Below are positions 40,417 to 49,688 of a DNA stretch of 64,000 nt, one piece after another. Below the pieces are notes generated by a model. It was not told where the DNA came from, did not search any database, and saw nothing but the letters and a program-made list of their open reading frames with translations. The translations under genes were made by a program, and so were the position numbers. Location: the NCBI GenBank assembly GCA_903838705.1, contig CAILZL010000004.1, positions 124,001 through 188,000 of the forward strand, in the 5' to 3' direction. The DNA is from an uncultured Pseudomonadota bacterium. Its GTDB lineage: Bacteria; Pseudomonadota; Gammaproteobacteria; Steroidobacterales; Steroidobacteraceae. Position 1 is the first letter of the stretch, and each line of letters opens with the position of its first letter.

Positions 40417-41424
40417 CTACACATATTCGTCGCCGCCCTTACCACCGAGCTGAATTCGACCTTCATCTGACATACGTCTGGCGATAACCAGAATTTCCTT
40501 ATGGACTGCTTCAACTTCACTGAGCTTGACCGGTCCCTTTGATTCAAGATCTTCCCGCAAAGTTTCTGATGCTCTGGATGACATGTTCTTGAAGAAGCGT
40601 TCCTTGAGTGCGTCATCCGCACCCTTCAGAGCGATAATCAATTTGTCATTCTGAATTTCACGCATCAGTTCCTGCATGCCACGATCATCAACATCTATCA
40701 GGTCATCAAACACAAACATCAGGTCCTGAATCTTCTGCGCCAGATTAGTATCTGTTTTGCCGATTTCTTCGACAATTTTTCCCTCTGTGGCTGCACCGAC
40801 CAGATTGAGAATGCCAGCCGCAACCTTCGGTCCACCAAAACCGGAGGATTTTGATGCTCCACCGCCGCTGAACTGTTTTTCGAGCACCTGATCCAGCTCA
40901 TCGAGCGCGGATGGATGCACACCTTCAAGCGTTGCAATACGGGTGATAATGTCGGCACGCATGATTTCCGGCATGGCATTGAGAATGGCTGCCGACTGAT
41001 CTGAATCCAGGTATGACAGAACGATTGATATGATCTGCGGATGTTCATTGCGCAGCATGTCCGCCACCTGTTTGGCTTCCATCCATTTGAGCGCTTCAAG
41101 TCCGCGACTGCTACGACCACCGAGTATCCTGTCAATCACTGCATTGGCCTTGTCTGCACCCAGCGCTTCCTTCAATACATTGCGCAAGTACTGATCCGAA
41201 TCCACACCGATGGATGTTTGAAGCTCAAGATCAGTAGAAAACTTATTCAAAACCGAGCTGACCCCTTCCCGTGATACACCGGTAATCTGCGCCATGCTGG
41301 AACCAATGCGCTGGACGACCTTGGCATCCAGTTGTTTCAGAACGGCGGCGGCAGCTGACTCACCTAGAGTCATCATAAGAATGGCTGCGCGCTCTATTCC
41401 TGAATATGTAGCTTGAGCTGTCAT
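40417..41424 (-). CDS. fliG: Flagellar motor switch protein FliG
   Basis: 335 residues. N-terminal FliF-binding domain (SGIERAAILMMTLGESAAAAVL), middle FliM-binding domain with the EHPQ motif (NEHPQIISIVLSYLD), Gly-rich hinge (KQFSGGGASKSSGFGG) and C-terminal torque helix region (FDDLIDVDDRGMQELMREI, KNMSSRASETLREDLE). Complete, so the motor function is probably intact. ATG 41424 chosen: an earlier in-frame start at 41508 would place 28 unrelated residues before the conserved N-terminus and overlap the preceding ORF. Confidence 0.95.
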   Translation of the reverse strand: MTAQATYSGIERAAILMMTLGESAAAAVLKQLDAKVVQRIGSSMAQITGVSREGVSSVLNKFSTDLELQTSIGVDSDQYLRNVLKEALGADKANAVIDRILGGRSSRGLEALKWMEAKQVADMLRNEHPQIISIVLSYLDSDQSAAILNAMPEIMRADIITRIATLEGVHPSALDELDQVLEKQFSGGGASKSSGFGGPKVAAGILNLVGAATEGKIVEEIGKTDTNLAQKIQDLMFVFDDLIDVDDRGMQELMREIQNDKLIIALKGADDALKERFFKNMSSRASETLREDLESKGPVKLSEVEAVHKEILVIARRMSDEGRIQLGGKGGDEYV

Positions 41425-41434
41425 AATTGATTTA

Positions 41435-41671
41435 TTACCTTGCCCACTGTTCGAGAATGAATGCCACTTGCTGCGGCCTGCCCTTTGCCACTTCGAGAAG
41501 CCAATCACGATATTGGACTGGATGGACAGAATCTGACCCGTTCATTGCCTTGAGTAGACATGCTGCTGTATGCAATGAATCAGATTCATCAATACTGATA
41601 CTGCCGAGCACATTACCCTCCCATAAAGATGGGAACGGCTGCGCTCGCTGATGGCTATCTAATGGCGTCAT
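41435..41671 (-). CDS. Small ORF ending in a FliF-like FliG-binding tail
   Basis: 78 codons, stop 10 bases before the fliG ATG. Residues ~58-77 read WLLEVAKGRPQQVAFILEQW. From memory this fits the FliG-binding C-terminus of FliF (Salmonella ...NDPRVVALVIRQW...): Pro, Val-Ala, hydrophobic pair and Gln-Trp coincide. Nothing else in the ORF resembles FliF: no membrane segment and no ring-building domain. A sigma-54-type promoter lies 46 bases upstream, so there is no room for a longer FliF here. It could be a separate FliG-binding peptide or the remnant left after fliF moved. No strong Shine-Dalgarno (GGAG about 10 bases ahead). Confidence 0.5.
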   Translation of the reverse strand: MTPLDSHQRAQPFPSLWEGNVLGSISIDESDSLHTAACLLKAMNGSDSVHPVQYRDWLLEVAKGRPQQVAFILEQWAR

Positions 41672-41716
41672 CTGTCCGGCACTCCTGACTTGTACACACT
41701 GTGTTGCGAGGAATAT

Positions 41717-41732
41717 TGCAAATGCCGTGCCG
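41717..41732 (-). promoter_or_regulatory. Sigma-54 (RpoN)-type promoter for the fliG operon
   Basis: Minus-strand CGGCAC-GGCAT-TTGCA against TGGCAC-N5-TTGCW: one mismatch (first base). Expected start near 41706, about 35 bases before the 78-codon ORF that precedes fliG. It fits class II flagellar genes in sigma-54/FleQ systems. Confidence 0.75.
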
Positions 41733-41996
41733 CCATAAATTGTGTGGAGCGGTTCACACTTGTGCGGCCAGAATGACTTCGAAACGTCAGTTATCCGTCG
41801 TTATCAGGATTAATGGGTGAAAACAGATGGCGTCCTCTACCCATCAACCATTCACATCTCATTAACTCTAGACATTGCATCAACATGGAGATGGCGACTG
41901 CTTCCGGACAATCCACGTTGTTATCCAACAGTTTCACAAGCGTGAATGCGTGATCCATGTCACATGAGAGGCGTCTGAAATACGTCTTGTACCGGC

Positions 41997-42023
41997 TCAA
42001 GTAGCCCGAGAGGTTGCCGATAG
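41997..42023 (+). promoter_or_regulatory. Sigma-28 (FliA)-type promoter for cheY-cheZ
   Basis: TCAAGTAG-N11-GCCGATAG against TAAAGTTT-N11-GCCGATAA: 5/8 and 7/8 with exact spacer. Expected start near 42030, ~42 bases before the cheY ATG. Confidence 0.7.
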
Positions 42024-42071
42024 TCATTGAAGATCAATGGCGCAGTTGCGTCGCAGAGAAGAGAGAACAGC

Positions 42072-42473
42072 ATGGCTGCACAATCGAACATGAGCATTCT
42101 GGTGGTTGATGACTTTTCGACCATGCGACGCATTATCAAAGGTCTGCTACAGGATCTTGGCTATAGCAATGTGACCGAGGCGGATGACGGACTGACCGCG
42201 TTACCATTATTGAAAGCCGGTAATTTCGACTTTCTGATTACAGACTGGAACATGCCCGGCATGCCCGGCGTAGAGTTGTTGCGTCAGGTTCGGGCAGATG
42301 AAAGACTCTCCAAGATGCCTGTGCTGATGCTTACCGCTGAAGCCAAGCGAGAGCAGATTATTGAAGCAGCTCAGGCGGGCGTCAGCGGCTATGTGATCAA
42401 GCCATTTACTGCAGCCGTTCTGAAGGAAAAGATCGAGAAGATCTTCGCCACCAAGACCCAGTCAGCGGCCTAG
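42072..42473 (+). CDS. cheY: Chemotaxis response regulator CheY (flagellar-switch copy)
   Basis: 133 residues; receiver only. Acidic pair in [16 protein letters not shown], Asp58 in [12 protein letters not shown], Thr in [10 protein letters not shown], Lys in GYVIKPFTA. The DFSTMRRI and DWNMPGM segments are the typical flagellar CheY forms, unlike the che-operon copy at 27365. ATG 42072 is preferred over a TTG at 42027: a purine-rich GAGAAGAGAG lies upstream, and the receiver starts directly. cheZ follows after 4 bases. Confidence 0.94.
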   Translation: MAAQSNMSILVVDDFSTMRRIIKGLLQDLGYSNVTEADDGLTALPLLKAGNFDFLITDWNMPGMPGVELLRQVRADERLSKMPVLMLTAEAKREQIIEAAQAGVSGYVIKPFTAAVLKEKIEKIFATKTQSAA

Positions 42474-42477
42474 CCTC

Positions 42478-43197
42478 ATGAATGCCGTTCAACGAGGGAT
42501 GGCCTGCAACGCCGTCCTGGTGCAGGCATTGAATGATGCGCTGGAACAGAATGACCAGGCAGCATTTACCCTGGCCCTCTATGAACTGAATGCCGCGCAG
42601 AACTCCTCTCTGATGAGTGGGGTAAGACAGGTCGCCGGTGACTTACAGGCAGCTCTTGAACAATTCCGTATTGACTCCCGGCTGCTTGATCTGGCCGAAC
42701 GGGAGATACCTGATGCCCGCCACCGACTGGCTCATGTACTAAAACTGACAGATGAGGCGGCACACCGGACAATGGATCTGATCGATCAATCCTGTCCTCT
42801 GCTTGATGCCATTACCCATAAAGCAGAAAGCTTGTTGTGCGCCGGCAATGCATCTGGAGGGATACGCAACGAATCGGCGAATGAAATGGCATTGTTTGCA
42901 GACACCGCACTCGTCAATGCCAGATCGGTGCGCAGTATGCTCACTGATGTATTACTGACACAGGGATATCAGGATCTGAGCGGACAAATCATCCGTAGCG
43001 TGATGAAACTGGTCGGCGAACTGGAACTGGCTCTCAACACGCTGGTCAGGATAGGTAATCTTCAGACAACTACAGCCTGTCAGAAACCCGACATCAGTTC
43101 ACACGGCTATGGCCCTGTAATCCCCGGCGTGCATCACGGTAATACCGTCGGCGACCAGCAGGATGTGGATGCCATGCTGTCCGGACTGGGTATGTAA
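42478..43197 (+). CDS. cheZ: Protein phosphatase CheZ
   Basis: 239 residues; long helical hairpin with the catalytic segment GYQDLSGQIIRSVMKLV (Asp and Gln of DxxxQ) and a flexible linker ending in the CheY-binding peptide DVDAMLSGLGM, like the classical acidic-hydrophobic CheZ tail. It dephosphorylates CheY-P. Coupled to the preceding cheY. Convergent with ureG (20-base gap). Confidence 0.93.
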   Translation: MNAVQRGMACNAVLVQALNDALEQNDQAAFTLALYELNAAQNSSLMSGVRQVAGDLQAALEQFRIDSRLLDLAEREIPDARHRLAHVLKLTDEAAHRTMDLIDQSCPLLDAITHKAESLLCAGNASGGIRNESANEMALFADTALVNARSVRSMLTDVLLTQGYQDLSGQIIRSVMKLVGELELALNTLVRIGNLQTTTACQKPDISSHGYGPVIPGVHHGNTVGDQQDVDAMLSGLGM

Positions 43198-43217
43198 CCC
43201 CACACAAAGTTGCTCGC

Positions 43218-43844
43218 TCACGCCGGCACAGGCGACGCGCGTAACATGCCTTGTTTGATAATAAAGTTGATTACGGTATCCAGGCCATTGCCTGTTTTCA
43301 TATTGGTGAATACAAACGGCCTGTCACCACGCATCTTCTTTGCATCACGATCCATCACATCCAGTGATGCACCCACATAAGGTGCCAGATCCGTCTTGTT
43401 GATGATCAGCAGATCGGATCGCATGATCCCCGGACCACCCTTGCGGGGAATCTTGTCTCCAGCTGCCACATCAATAACATAGAGCGTCAGATCAGAGAGC
43501 TCAGGACTGAAGGTGGCAGCGAGATTGTCGCCACCGCTTTCCACAATGATCAATTCAAGGTCCGGAAATGCTTCCATAAGGTCATCAATTGCCGACAGAT
43601 TCATGGAGGCATCTTCACGAATCGCGGTATGTGGACACCCTCCTGTTTCCACCCCTCGTATGCGGTCCGGCGTTAACGCCTGACTGCGGATCAGAAATTC
43701 GGCATCCTCGCGGGTGTAAATGTCATTAGTGACCACCGCGATCCGGTAACGCTCGCGCAGTTGCTTGCACAATGCATCCACCAGCGCCGTCTTTCCTGAT
43801 CCAACCGGGCCACCCACACCCACACGCAGAACACTATTACTCAT
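43218..43844 (-). CDS. ureG: Urease accessory GTPase UreG
   Basis: 208 residues. P-loop [18 protein letters not shown], the metal-binding CPH of [33 protein letters not shown] and [10 protein letters not shown] are all present. UreG energises nickel delivery to urease with UreD/F/E. ATG 43844 chosen over 43883; the family starts with this segment. Last gene of the ure cluster. Confidence 0.95.
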   Translation of the reverse strand: MSNSVLRVGVGGPVGSGKTALVDALCKQLRERYRIAVVTNDIYTREDAEFLIRSQALTPDRIRGVETGGCPHTAIREDASMNLSAIDDLMEAFPDLELIIVESGGDNLAATFSPELSDLTLYVIDVAAGDKIPRKGGPGIMRSDLLIINKTDLAPYVGASLDVMDRDAKKMRGDRPFVFTNMKTGNGLDTVINFIIKQGMLRASPVPA

Positions 43845-43896
43845 AGAAACCCCACTATAAAACCGTGACAACCTGAACTGCATTACAACAGCTCAA

Positions 43897-44448
43897 TTAT
43901 TGAGGAGATGCCGGATACGGCAGGCAAGAGCGACGCATGTTTATCGCCTTCATCAGCAATTTCGCAAGCCGATACCCGGTCACATACAGGATAGCGGTAC
44001 TGAGCGCGAAACCTGTCAGGTAACTGACGCCACCTGATTGATGAGGAAACTCAGTACCATACTCATAACCTAGTAACAGCCCCATACAGGTAATCAGCAG
44101 CACACTGATTGAAAGTGCAAAGCTTACTGACCCCATCATCAGCAAGGTCAGCATAATGACAGCAGCAGCGATTTTCGGTTCAACATGACCCAGCGAAACC
44201 TGTGAGTATCCAAGCCCGATACCCAGCAACATCACCAGTGCAAAGCCAGCGGGGACTGCCCAGCATTGTGCTTTACTGAATTGTGCAGCACAACAACCTG
44301 CTACAAGCATCGCAACCAGATGATCGATACCATCCAGAGGATGTAACAAGCCGCTCATCATGCCGGACGACAGATCATGTCCCGGATGCGCCATTGCCCA
44401 TGCGGGGGCAAACAGACAGCTCACGGCGATACATACAGACTTTTTCAT
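43897..44448 (-). CDS. HupE/UreJ-type nickel transporter
   Basis: 183 residues, signal peptide, then the HupE/UreJ signature HPGHD and GLLHPLDGIDHLVAMLV (His/Asp in TM, nickel ligands), six hydrophobic helices in total. It is a secondary permease that brings Ni2+ for urease. Located between ureF and ureG, a normal position for ureJ. Confidence 0.9.
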   Translation of the reverse strand: MKKSVCIAVSCLFAPAWAMAHPGHDLSSGMMSGLLHPLDGIDHLVAMLVAGCCAAQFSKAQCWAVPAGFALVMLLGIGLGYSQVSLGHVEPKIAAAVIMLTLLMMGSVSFALSISVLLITCMGLLLGYEYGTEFPHQSGGVSYLTGFALSTAILYVTGYRLAKLLMKAINMRRSCLPYPASPQ

Positions 44449-44456
44449 GACTTCTC

Positions 44457-45158
44457 CTAGGATCTGAACAATCGGGTGTACTGGGTTTCATGCCAGGCAC
44501 TGGCCATACCATGCGATGGCGAGGCCATACTTATTTCTTCATCAGCCAGCCGAGTCGCGGCCGTAACCAGTGACGGAATGCAAGGCAATAACTCATTGAG
44601 CATACGCTGCCCCGCAGATTGACCGAGTGGCAGCAACTTTAATGCTGCGAGCACCTGATTTTCACACCAGGCCCAGAGATACCCCTGGCCGGCCTGCTCT
44701 GCGCTCACCAGCCATCTTGCGGCTGCGAGTGCGAACAGGCATGCATAACTGGCTTGTTCGTGCCGACACCATGGGCCCGCATCACTCATACCCAGCGACA
44801 CCAGTACTTTGGCAAGTGATCGCCCAAGATGCCGCTCTTCTGCCCGCAGCTCTTCTGTTTCACGCGAAGCCAGCAGGTAGGCACTCCAGTATCGAGCCTG
44901 ATTTTCATTATCGCGACTCCATGCATCATGCATGCGGATAAGCAAAGGCAGATCCAGCGTGGCAACCGTGTGCCGCGCGATACCAAGCACCCAGCTCTGC
45001 GTAGTGGCCTCATCGTGTACCCAGCCTGCATGCACAGCGTATTCAAGACCCTGTGAAAAGTTGTAGGCACCCACCGGCAATGCCGGACTGACCAGCTGAC
45101 ACAACCTTAGCAAGGCCAGTGGATCCTGCTCTGCTCTCTGTGACTCAATCATGCGCAT
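44457..45158 (-). CDS. ureF: Urease accessory protein UreF
   Basis: 233 residues, helical. [34 protein letters not shown] is the family start (quoted in part: [16 protein letters not shown]). C-terminal [21 protein letters not shown] matches the UreF tail. It bridges UreD-urease and UreG. It overlaps ureE by 14 bases. Confidence 0.93.
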   Translation of the reverse strand: MRMIESQRAEQDPLALLRLCQLVSPALPVGAYNFSQGLEYAVHAGWVHDEATTQSWVLGIARHTVATLDLPLLIRMHDAWSRDNENQARYWSAYLLASRETEELRAEERHLGRSLAKVLVSLGMSDAGPWCRHEQASYACLFALAAARWLVSAEQAGQGYLWAWCENQVLAALKLLPLGQSAGQRMLNELLPCIPSLVTAATRLADEEISMASPSHGMASAWHETQYTRLFRS

Positions 45159-45639
45159 GGGGATGATTCGCCCTCAGCACAAATGAATGATGGTGTGAAT
45201 TACCTGCACCCGCATGTGCATAGGCACCGGCTTCTGGCTCAAATGGCAACAACTTACAGGTGACAGTGAAACCCAGACCACGCACCATTTCGTCGAGAAC
45301 GTGATCATGCAGGTAACGTAACCAGCCATTACCAACCTGCAATGAAATATGCCGATTACCCAGGTGATAAGCTGCGCGCGCCAGTTGCCATGGATCATCT
45401 GCCTCGACCACTGATACTTGCTCTGCGGCAGCAACCACCTCTACTACCCGGTCATCATCTGCCAGAAGGCAGTCACCGCCGCGCAATAGCGTGCCGCGTT
45501 CCAGTATCAGGCCCACTTCTTCGCCGGTATCCAGCTGCGCACGCAGACGGCTTCTCTGGCGCATTTCAAATGGCAGCACCAGACGTGCCTGCACAGCCCT
45601 GTCCGTATCAATGCGTTGTGTGATATTGACCAGTTTCAT
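45145..45639 (-). CDS. ureE: Urease accessory nickel metallochaperone UreE
   Basis: 164 residues. N-terminal peptide-binding domain ([19 protein letters not shown] ... [16 protein letters not shown]), middle Ni-binding domain with [13 protein letters not shown], and a C-terminal His-rich tail ([18 protein letters not shown]). It delivers Ni to UreG. ATG 45639 follows the ureC stop by 4 bases; a start at 45693 would add 18 residues inside ureC. Confidence 0.93.
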   Translation of the reverse strand: MKLVNITQRIDTDRAVQARLVLPFEMRQRSRLRAQLDTGEEVGLILERGTLLRGGDCLLADDDRVVEVVAAAEQVSVVEADDPWQLARAAYHLGNRHISLQVGNGWLRYLHDHVLDEMVRGLGFTVTCKLLPFEPEAGAYAHAGAGNSHHHSFVLRANHPHAHD

Positions 45640-45643
45640 GTCA

Positions 45644-47344
45644 TCAGAATAAAAAATATTTCTGTGCAAGCGGCAGGACGGTCGCCGGTTCACAGGTCAG
45701 TAATTGCCCGTCAGCACGCACTTCATAAGTCTGCGAATCAACTTCAATGTGCGGCTGATAATTATTCAGAACCAGATCTTTCTTGCGTATGCTGCGGGTA
45801 CCACGCACGGCTACCAGTTGCTTCTTCAAGCCCAATCGTTCTGCCATGCCGCTGTGCAGTCCCGCTTGTGAGACAAAACTCACTGAGGTGGCATGACGCG
45901 CTCCGCCCAGTGCACCGAACATGTGCCGGAAATGCACCGGCTGCGGCGTGGGAATCGAAGCATTGGCATCTCCCATGGGAGCCGCTGCGATCATGCCCCC
46001 TTTGATGATTAAGGCAGCCTTGGCGCCGAAGAATGCGGGCCTCCACAACACGATATCAGCCAGCTTGCCCACTTCAATCGACCCTACTTCATGAGCCACT
46101 CCATGGGTCAATGCCGGATTGATGGTGTACTTGGCAATATAGCGACGCACACGATAGTTATCGTTGCGGGCTGAATCCTGCGCCAAAGTACCACGCTGCA
46201 CTTTCATCTTGTGCGCAGTCTGCCAAGTACGGGTAACCACCTCACCGACCCGGCCCATGGCCTGTGAATCCGAGGAAATCATGGAAAATGCACCGAGGTC
46301 ATGCAGGATGTCTTCAGCGGCAATGGTCTCTCGACGGATTCGTGATTCGGCGAATGCCACATCTTCGGCAATTTCCGGATCAAGGTGATGACATACCATC
46401 AGCATATCCAGATGTTCATCAATGGTATTGATGGTATAGGGTCGCGTCGGATTGGTAGAAGACGGCAGCACATTGGCTTCACCGCAGGCCTTGATGATGT
46501 CCGGTGCATGGCCACCGCCCGCGCCTTCAGTATGATAGGTGTGAATTGCACGACCCTTGAATGCAGCAAATGTGTCCTCAACAAAACCCGACTCATTCAA
46601 AGTGTCGGTATGAATAGCAACCTGCACATCGTAGTCATCCGCCACACTCAGACAGCAATCTATCGCCGCCGGCGTGGTACCCCAGTCTTCATGCAGCTTC
46701 AGCCCCATCACTCCTGCCTTGACCTGCTCCACCAGTCCCTCCGGTAAGGAGGCATTGCCTTTGCCAAGCAGACCGAAGTTCATCGGCAGATCTTCCAGTG
46801 CCTGATACATGCGTTCGATATGCCAAGGTCCCGGCGTGCAGGTAGTGGCGTTAGTACCCGTTGCCGGGCCAGTGCCACCTCCGATCATGGTGGTCACACC
46901 CGACATCAGCGCTTCGTCAACCTGCTGCGGGCAGATAAAATGTATATGTGAGTCAATTGCACCGGGTGTCGCAATCATGCCTTCACCTGCAATGATTTCA
47001 GTACCGGGGCCAATAATGATGGTGACACCGGGCTGAACATCGGGGTTGCCGGCTTTGCCGATGCCGGCAATGCGACCATGCTTCAGGCCTATATCCGCCT
47101 TGACGATACCCCAGTGATCAATGATCAGCGCATTGGTGATCACCGTATCGACACATTCAGCTGCTGGGCGCTGACTCTGACCCATGCCGTCGCGGATGAC
47201 CTTGCCGCCACCGAACTTCACTTCTTCACCATAGATAGTGAAGTCACGTTCAACTTCTACAATCAGATCGGTATCACCCAGACGTAAACGGTCACCCGTA
47301 GTGGGCCCAAACATCTCGGCATAGGCGCGTCGATCCATCTTCAT
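45644..47344 (-). CDS. ureC: Urease subunit alpha UreC
   Basis: 566 residues, full length. Ni ligands in [14 protein letters not shown], carbamylated Lys in [33 protein letters not shown], the active-site flap with [21 protein letters not shown], and metal Asp in the [14 protein letters not shown] segment. It hydrolyses urea to ammonia and carbamate in the cytoplasm. Start overlaps the ureB stop. Confidence 0.96.
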   Translation of the reverse strand: MKMDRRAYAEMFGPTTGDRLRLGDTDLIVEVERDFTIYGEEVKFGGGKVIRDGMGQSQRPAAECVDTVITNALIIDHWGIVKADIGLKHGRIAGIGKAGNPDVQPGVTIIIGPGTEIIAGEGMIATPGAIDSHIHFICPQQVDEALMSGVTTMIGGGTGPATGTNATTCTPGPWHIERMYQALEDLPMNFGLLGKGNASLPEGLVEQVKAGVMGLKLHEDWGTTPAAIDCCLSVADDYDVQVAIHTDTLNESGFVEDTFAAFKGRAIHTYHTEGAGGGHAPDIIKACGEANVLPSSTNPTRPYTINTIDEHLDMLMVCHHLDPEIAEDVAFAESRIRRETIAAEDILHDLGAFSMISSDSQAMGRVGEVVTRTWQTAHKMKVQRGTLAQDSARNDNYRVRRYIAKYTINPALTHGVAHEVGSIEVGKLADIVLWRPAFFGAKAALIIKGGMIAAAPMGDANASIPTPQPVHFRHMFGALGGARHATSVSFVSQAGLHSGMAERLGLKKQLVAVRGTRSIRKKDLVLNNYQPHIEVDSQTYEVRADGQLLTCEPATVLPLAQKYFLF

Positions 47345-47646
47345 AGTGATCCCATCACCTTCTGCTGGAAACCATAAACCCTGCCTTCACCTGCATAACG
47401 CACCAGCTCTACTTCACGGGTCTGGCCGGGCTCGAATCGCACCGCAGTACCGGACGCAATATTCAGGCGAAAACCTCGAGCAACAGATCTGTCGAACTGA
47501 AGCGCCGAATTAGTCTCGAAGAAGTGATAGTGAGAACCCACCTGTACCGGTCGATCTCCGGTATTGGCCACCTGCACTCTGACTGTGGGCCTGCCCGGAT
47601 TGAGTTCAATCTCACCCGATTCAGCAAACAATTCACCTGGAATCAT
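47341..47646 (-). CDS. ureB: Urease subunit beta UreB
   Basis: 101 residues, single domain: [18 protein letters not shown] at the start, [21 protein letters not shown] and the C-terminal [14 protein letters not shown]. Separate UreA, UreB and UreC chains, as usual in proteobacteria. Lies 23 bases after ureA. Confidence 0.95.
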   Translation of the reverse strand: MIPGELFAESGEIELNPGRPTVRVQVANTGDRPVQVGSHYHFFETNSALQFDRSVARGFRLNIASGTAVRFEPGQTREVELVRYAGEGRVYGFQQKVMGSL

Positions 47647-47669
47647 GTTGGCATCACTTCTGAATTTAT

Positions 47670-47972
47670 TTATGGAATTGGCTGATGGACAGTCACCAGC
47701 TTGGTACCGTCAGGGAATGTAGCTTCCACCTGTACTTCAGGAATCAGTTCGGCGATACCCTCCATCACCTCATCGCGCGACAGCAGAGTTGTACCGAAGT
47801 GCATCAGATCAGCCACAGTGCGTCCATCGCGAGCACCCTCCATGATGGCAGCAGAGATATAAGCAACCGCTTCCGGATAATTCAGTTTCAAGCCACGCGC
47901 CTTGCGCCGCTCTGCAAGCAATGCAGCCGTAAACAGCAATAGTTTGTCTTTTTCTCTAGGAGTCAATTCCAT
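47670..47972 (-). CDS. ureA: Urease subunit gamma UreA
   Basis: 100 residues: [40 protein letters not shown] and [18 protein letters not shown], the last being the usual C-terminal strand of the gamma subunit. Twenty-four bases downstream of ureD. Confidence 0.95.
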   Translation of the reverse strand: MELTPREKDKLLLFTAALLAERRKARGLKLNYPEAVAYISAAIMEGARDGRTVADLMHFGTTLLSRDEVMEGIAELIPEVQVEATFPDGTKLVTVHQPIP

Positions 47973-47996
47973 CGTTCATGCCTTGTAGTACTCACA

Positions 47997-48860
47997 TCAG
48001 GTAACCCATATCCGCGGAGGAACTGCAGGTCTGTCCAGCAAACGGGGGCGTAGACAGGCCCAGACCTGCTGCAGCATCGCCTTCAGCTCTGCACCATCTG
48101 TGCACAGACATCTACACAGCAATGCGCCATCCACCAGAGTGCAACTGAATGCTTGCACATCCAGTGCCAGATCGCGCACCGCACTGACATCTGCTGTTGT
48201 AGCCGGGTATGCAACCAGACTGCCCAGCGCGCTACGACCATTCAGCCCCCATTTGGCCTGCTGCATTTCGTGCCCACCCTGAATGCGCAGATGATCAAGT
48301 AACAAAGGCTTGCCAGCGAGCCACACCTCCAGTGCCTGATGCAGATCGCCTTCATCGAAGGTTTCCCGGCTTGCGCGCCGGCCGTAACAGGCCATCTCCC
48401 AGCCGATAAATCGCGATGATTTGTCCAGATCTATCCTGGTACGCATGCGCACAGCCGTGCCATTAAAGAAAATGGATTCCTGAGGCAGCCACTCCAGTGT
48501 TGCCTCATTGAGCTGCAAATGCTGCTCTATCACCGCCTGCCGTCCATGCGCTGCCCGGTAAAATTTGGTGGCTGCGGGTGTAGTGATTACCGCATGTGTG
48601 CCGCTCGCAAGTGAAGCATTCAACTCTATGTGATCACCTGCAACCACCCCGCCCGGCGGGTGAATAAGGTAAACATGGCAGGGCGCCCCTTCCGGATAGA
48701 AGGGTCGCTGCACCAGTAAAGGGCCTGCGTGCTGACGGTGACTTAATACAGTGCAGTGCTCGCGCGCAGTGAATCCCAACTGCAACCTGGCATACCAACC
48801 CTGTGGAATAGTCATGGGCGACGTTGAGCCCGTCGATTGCAGTGTGGAATCCGCGATCAT
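47997..48860 (-). CDS. ureD: Urease accessory protein UreD
   Basis: 287 residues, beta-rich scaffold. Family segments: WYARLQLGF near residue 23, RPFYPEGAPCHVYLIHPPGGVVAGD, TPAATKFYRA, LEWLPQESIFFNGT and CYGRRASRETFDEGD. It binds apo-urease and carries nickel from UreF/UreG. Met16 (48815) is a possible shorter start; neither has a strong Shine-Dalgarno. 129 bases separate it from urtE; no promoter was recognised there, so urt and ure are probably one long transcript. Confidence 0.93.
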   Translation of the reverse strand: MIADSTLQSTGSTSPMTIPQGWYARLQLGFTAREHCTVLSHRQHAGPLLVQRPFYPEGAPCHVYLIHPPGGVVAGDHIELNASLASGTHAVITTPAATKFYRAAHGRQAVIEQHLQLNEATLEWLPQESIFFNGTAVRMRTRIDLDKSSRFIGWEMACYGRRASRETFDEGDLHQALEVWLAGKPLLLDHLRIQGGHEMQQAKWGLNGRSALGSLVAYPATTADVSAVRDLALDVQAFSCTLVDGALLCRCLCTDGAELKAMLQQVWACLRPRLLDRPAVPPRIWVT

Positions 48861-48989
48861 GCTGCGATGTAAGAGGATTATTGTTGCTGTGCGTGTGAAG
48901 TATTTACAGGCATGACCGGACTTCTAATCGTCGTCGCGCGGCATGCCCTGCACTCTCCTTGCAAGTAGCGAGCCCGTTTACCCGCCTGA

Positions 48990-49685
48990 TCAGACAGTCA
49001 GGTGCTGTCGTACCAGCTCGTCACTCAGCTCACTGATCTGTCCCCCAACCACCATGCGTCCCTTATCAAGGATGCGAAATTCACTGGCCACTCGACGGGC
49101 AAAGGGCAGTTTCTGCTCCACCAGCAGGACAGTCAGGCCGATTTCACGGTTGAGCTTCTGAATCAGCTCACCTATTTCATGCACGATGTTCGGCTGAATA
49201 CCTTCTGTAGGCTCATCAAGAATCAGGAAACGCGGCTCGATGACCAACGCACGCCCGATGGCCAGTTGCTGCTGCTGACCACCCGAAAGGTCACCACCAC
49301 GCCGACCCAGCATCTGCTTCAGTACCGGAAACATTTCAAATATATGGTCAGGAATGGATCTACGTCTGTCCTGCCGCACCGGTAACCCGATACGCAGATT
49401 CTCCTCAACAGTCAGCTGCGAAAATATCTCACGCCCCTGCGGCACATAGCCAATACCGAGTGAAGCACGACGTTCAGCAGAGACATCACGCAACTCTTTA
49501 TCTTCAAACTCAATCTGGCCGGATTGAGTTGTGAGCAAACCCATGATGCATCTGAGCAGGGTCGTCTTGCCCATTCCGTTGCGTCCCATCAGGCAGGTGA
49601 TAGAACCTTTCGGTACCGTCATCTGCACGTCCCATAAGGTGTGACTACCGCCATAGAATTGATTCAGGCCGTTAATGTTCAGCAT
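48990..49685 (-). CDS. urtE: Urea ABC transporter ATP-binding protein UrtE
   Basis: 231 residues; LivF-type ATPase. Walker A GRNGMGKTTLL, signature LSGGQQQQLAIGRAL, Walker B RFLILDEPTEGIQP. The adjacent urtABCD and urease genes fix urea as substrate; LivF-like alone would be ambiguous. Starts 3 bases after urtD. Confidence 0.93.
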   Translation of the reverse strand: MLNINGLNQFYGGSHTLWDVQMTVPKGSITCLMGRNGMGKTTLLRCIMGLLTTQSGQIEFEDKELRDVSAERRASLGIGYVPQGREIFSQLTVEENLRIGLPVRQDRRRSIPDHIFEMFPVLKQMLGRRGGDLSGGQQQQLAIGRALVIEPRFLILDEPTEGIQPNIVHEIGELIQKLNREIGLTVLLVEQKLPFARRVASEFRILDKGRMVVGGQISELSDELVRQHLTV

Positions 49686-49688
49686 GCA

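Larger units (their letters stand above)
41672..42071. other. Divergent regulatory region between fliG and cheY-cheZ operons
   Basis: 400 bases without a supported gene. It holds the sigma-54-type promoter for the fliG side (41717-41732) and the sigma-28-type promoter for cheY-cheZ (41997-42023). An open 78-codon frame on the minus strand (41791-42027) lacks a ribosome-binding site and is not called. Binding sites for a FleQ/NtrC-class activator are expected but not identified. Confidence 0.6.

Noticed and set aside
41791-42027. 78-codon open frame on the minus strand between the fliG and cheY promoters
   Set aside because: No ribosome-binding site, its start overlaps the sigma-28-type promoter of cheY-cheZ, and the protein resembles nothing I recognise.
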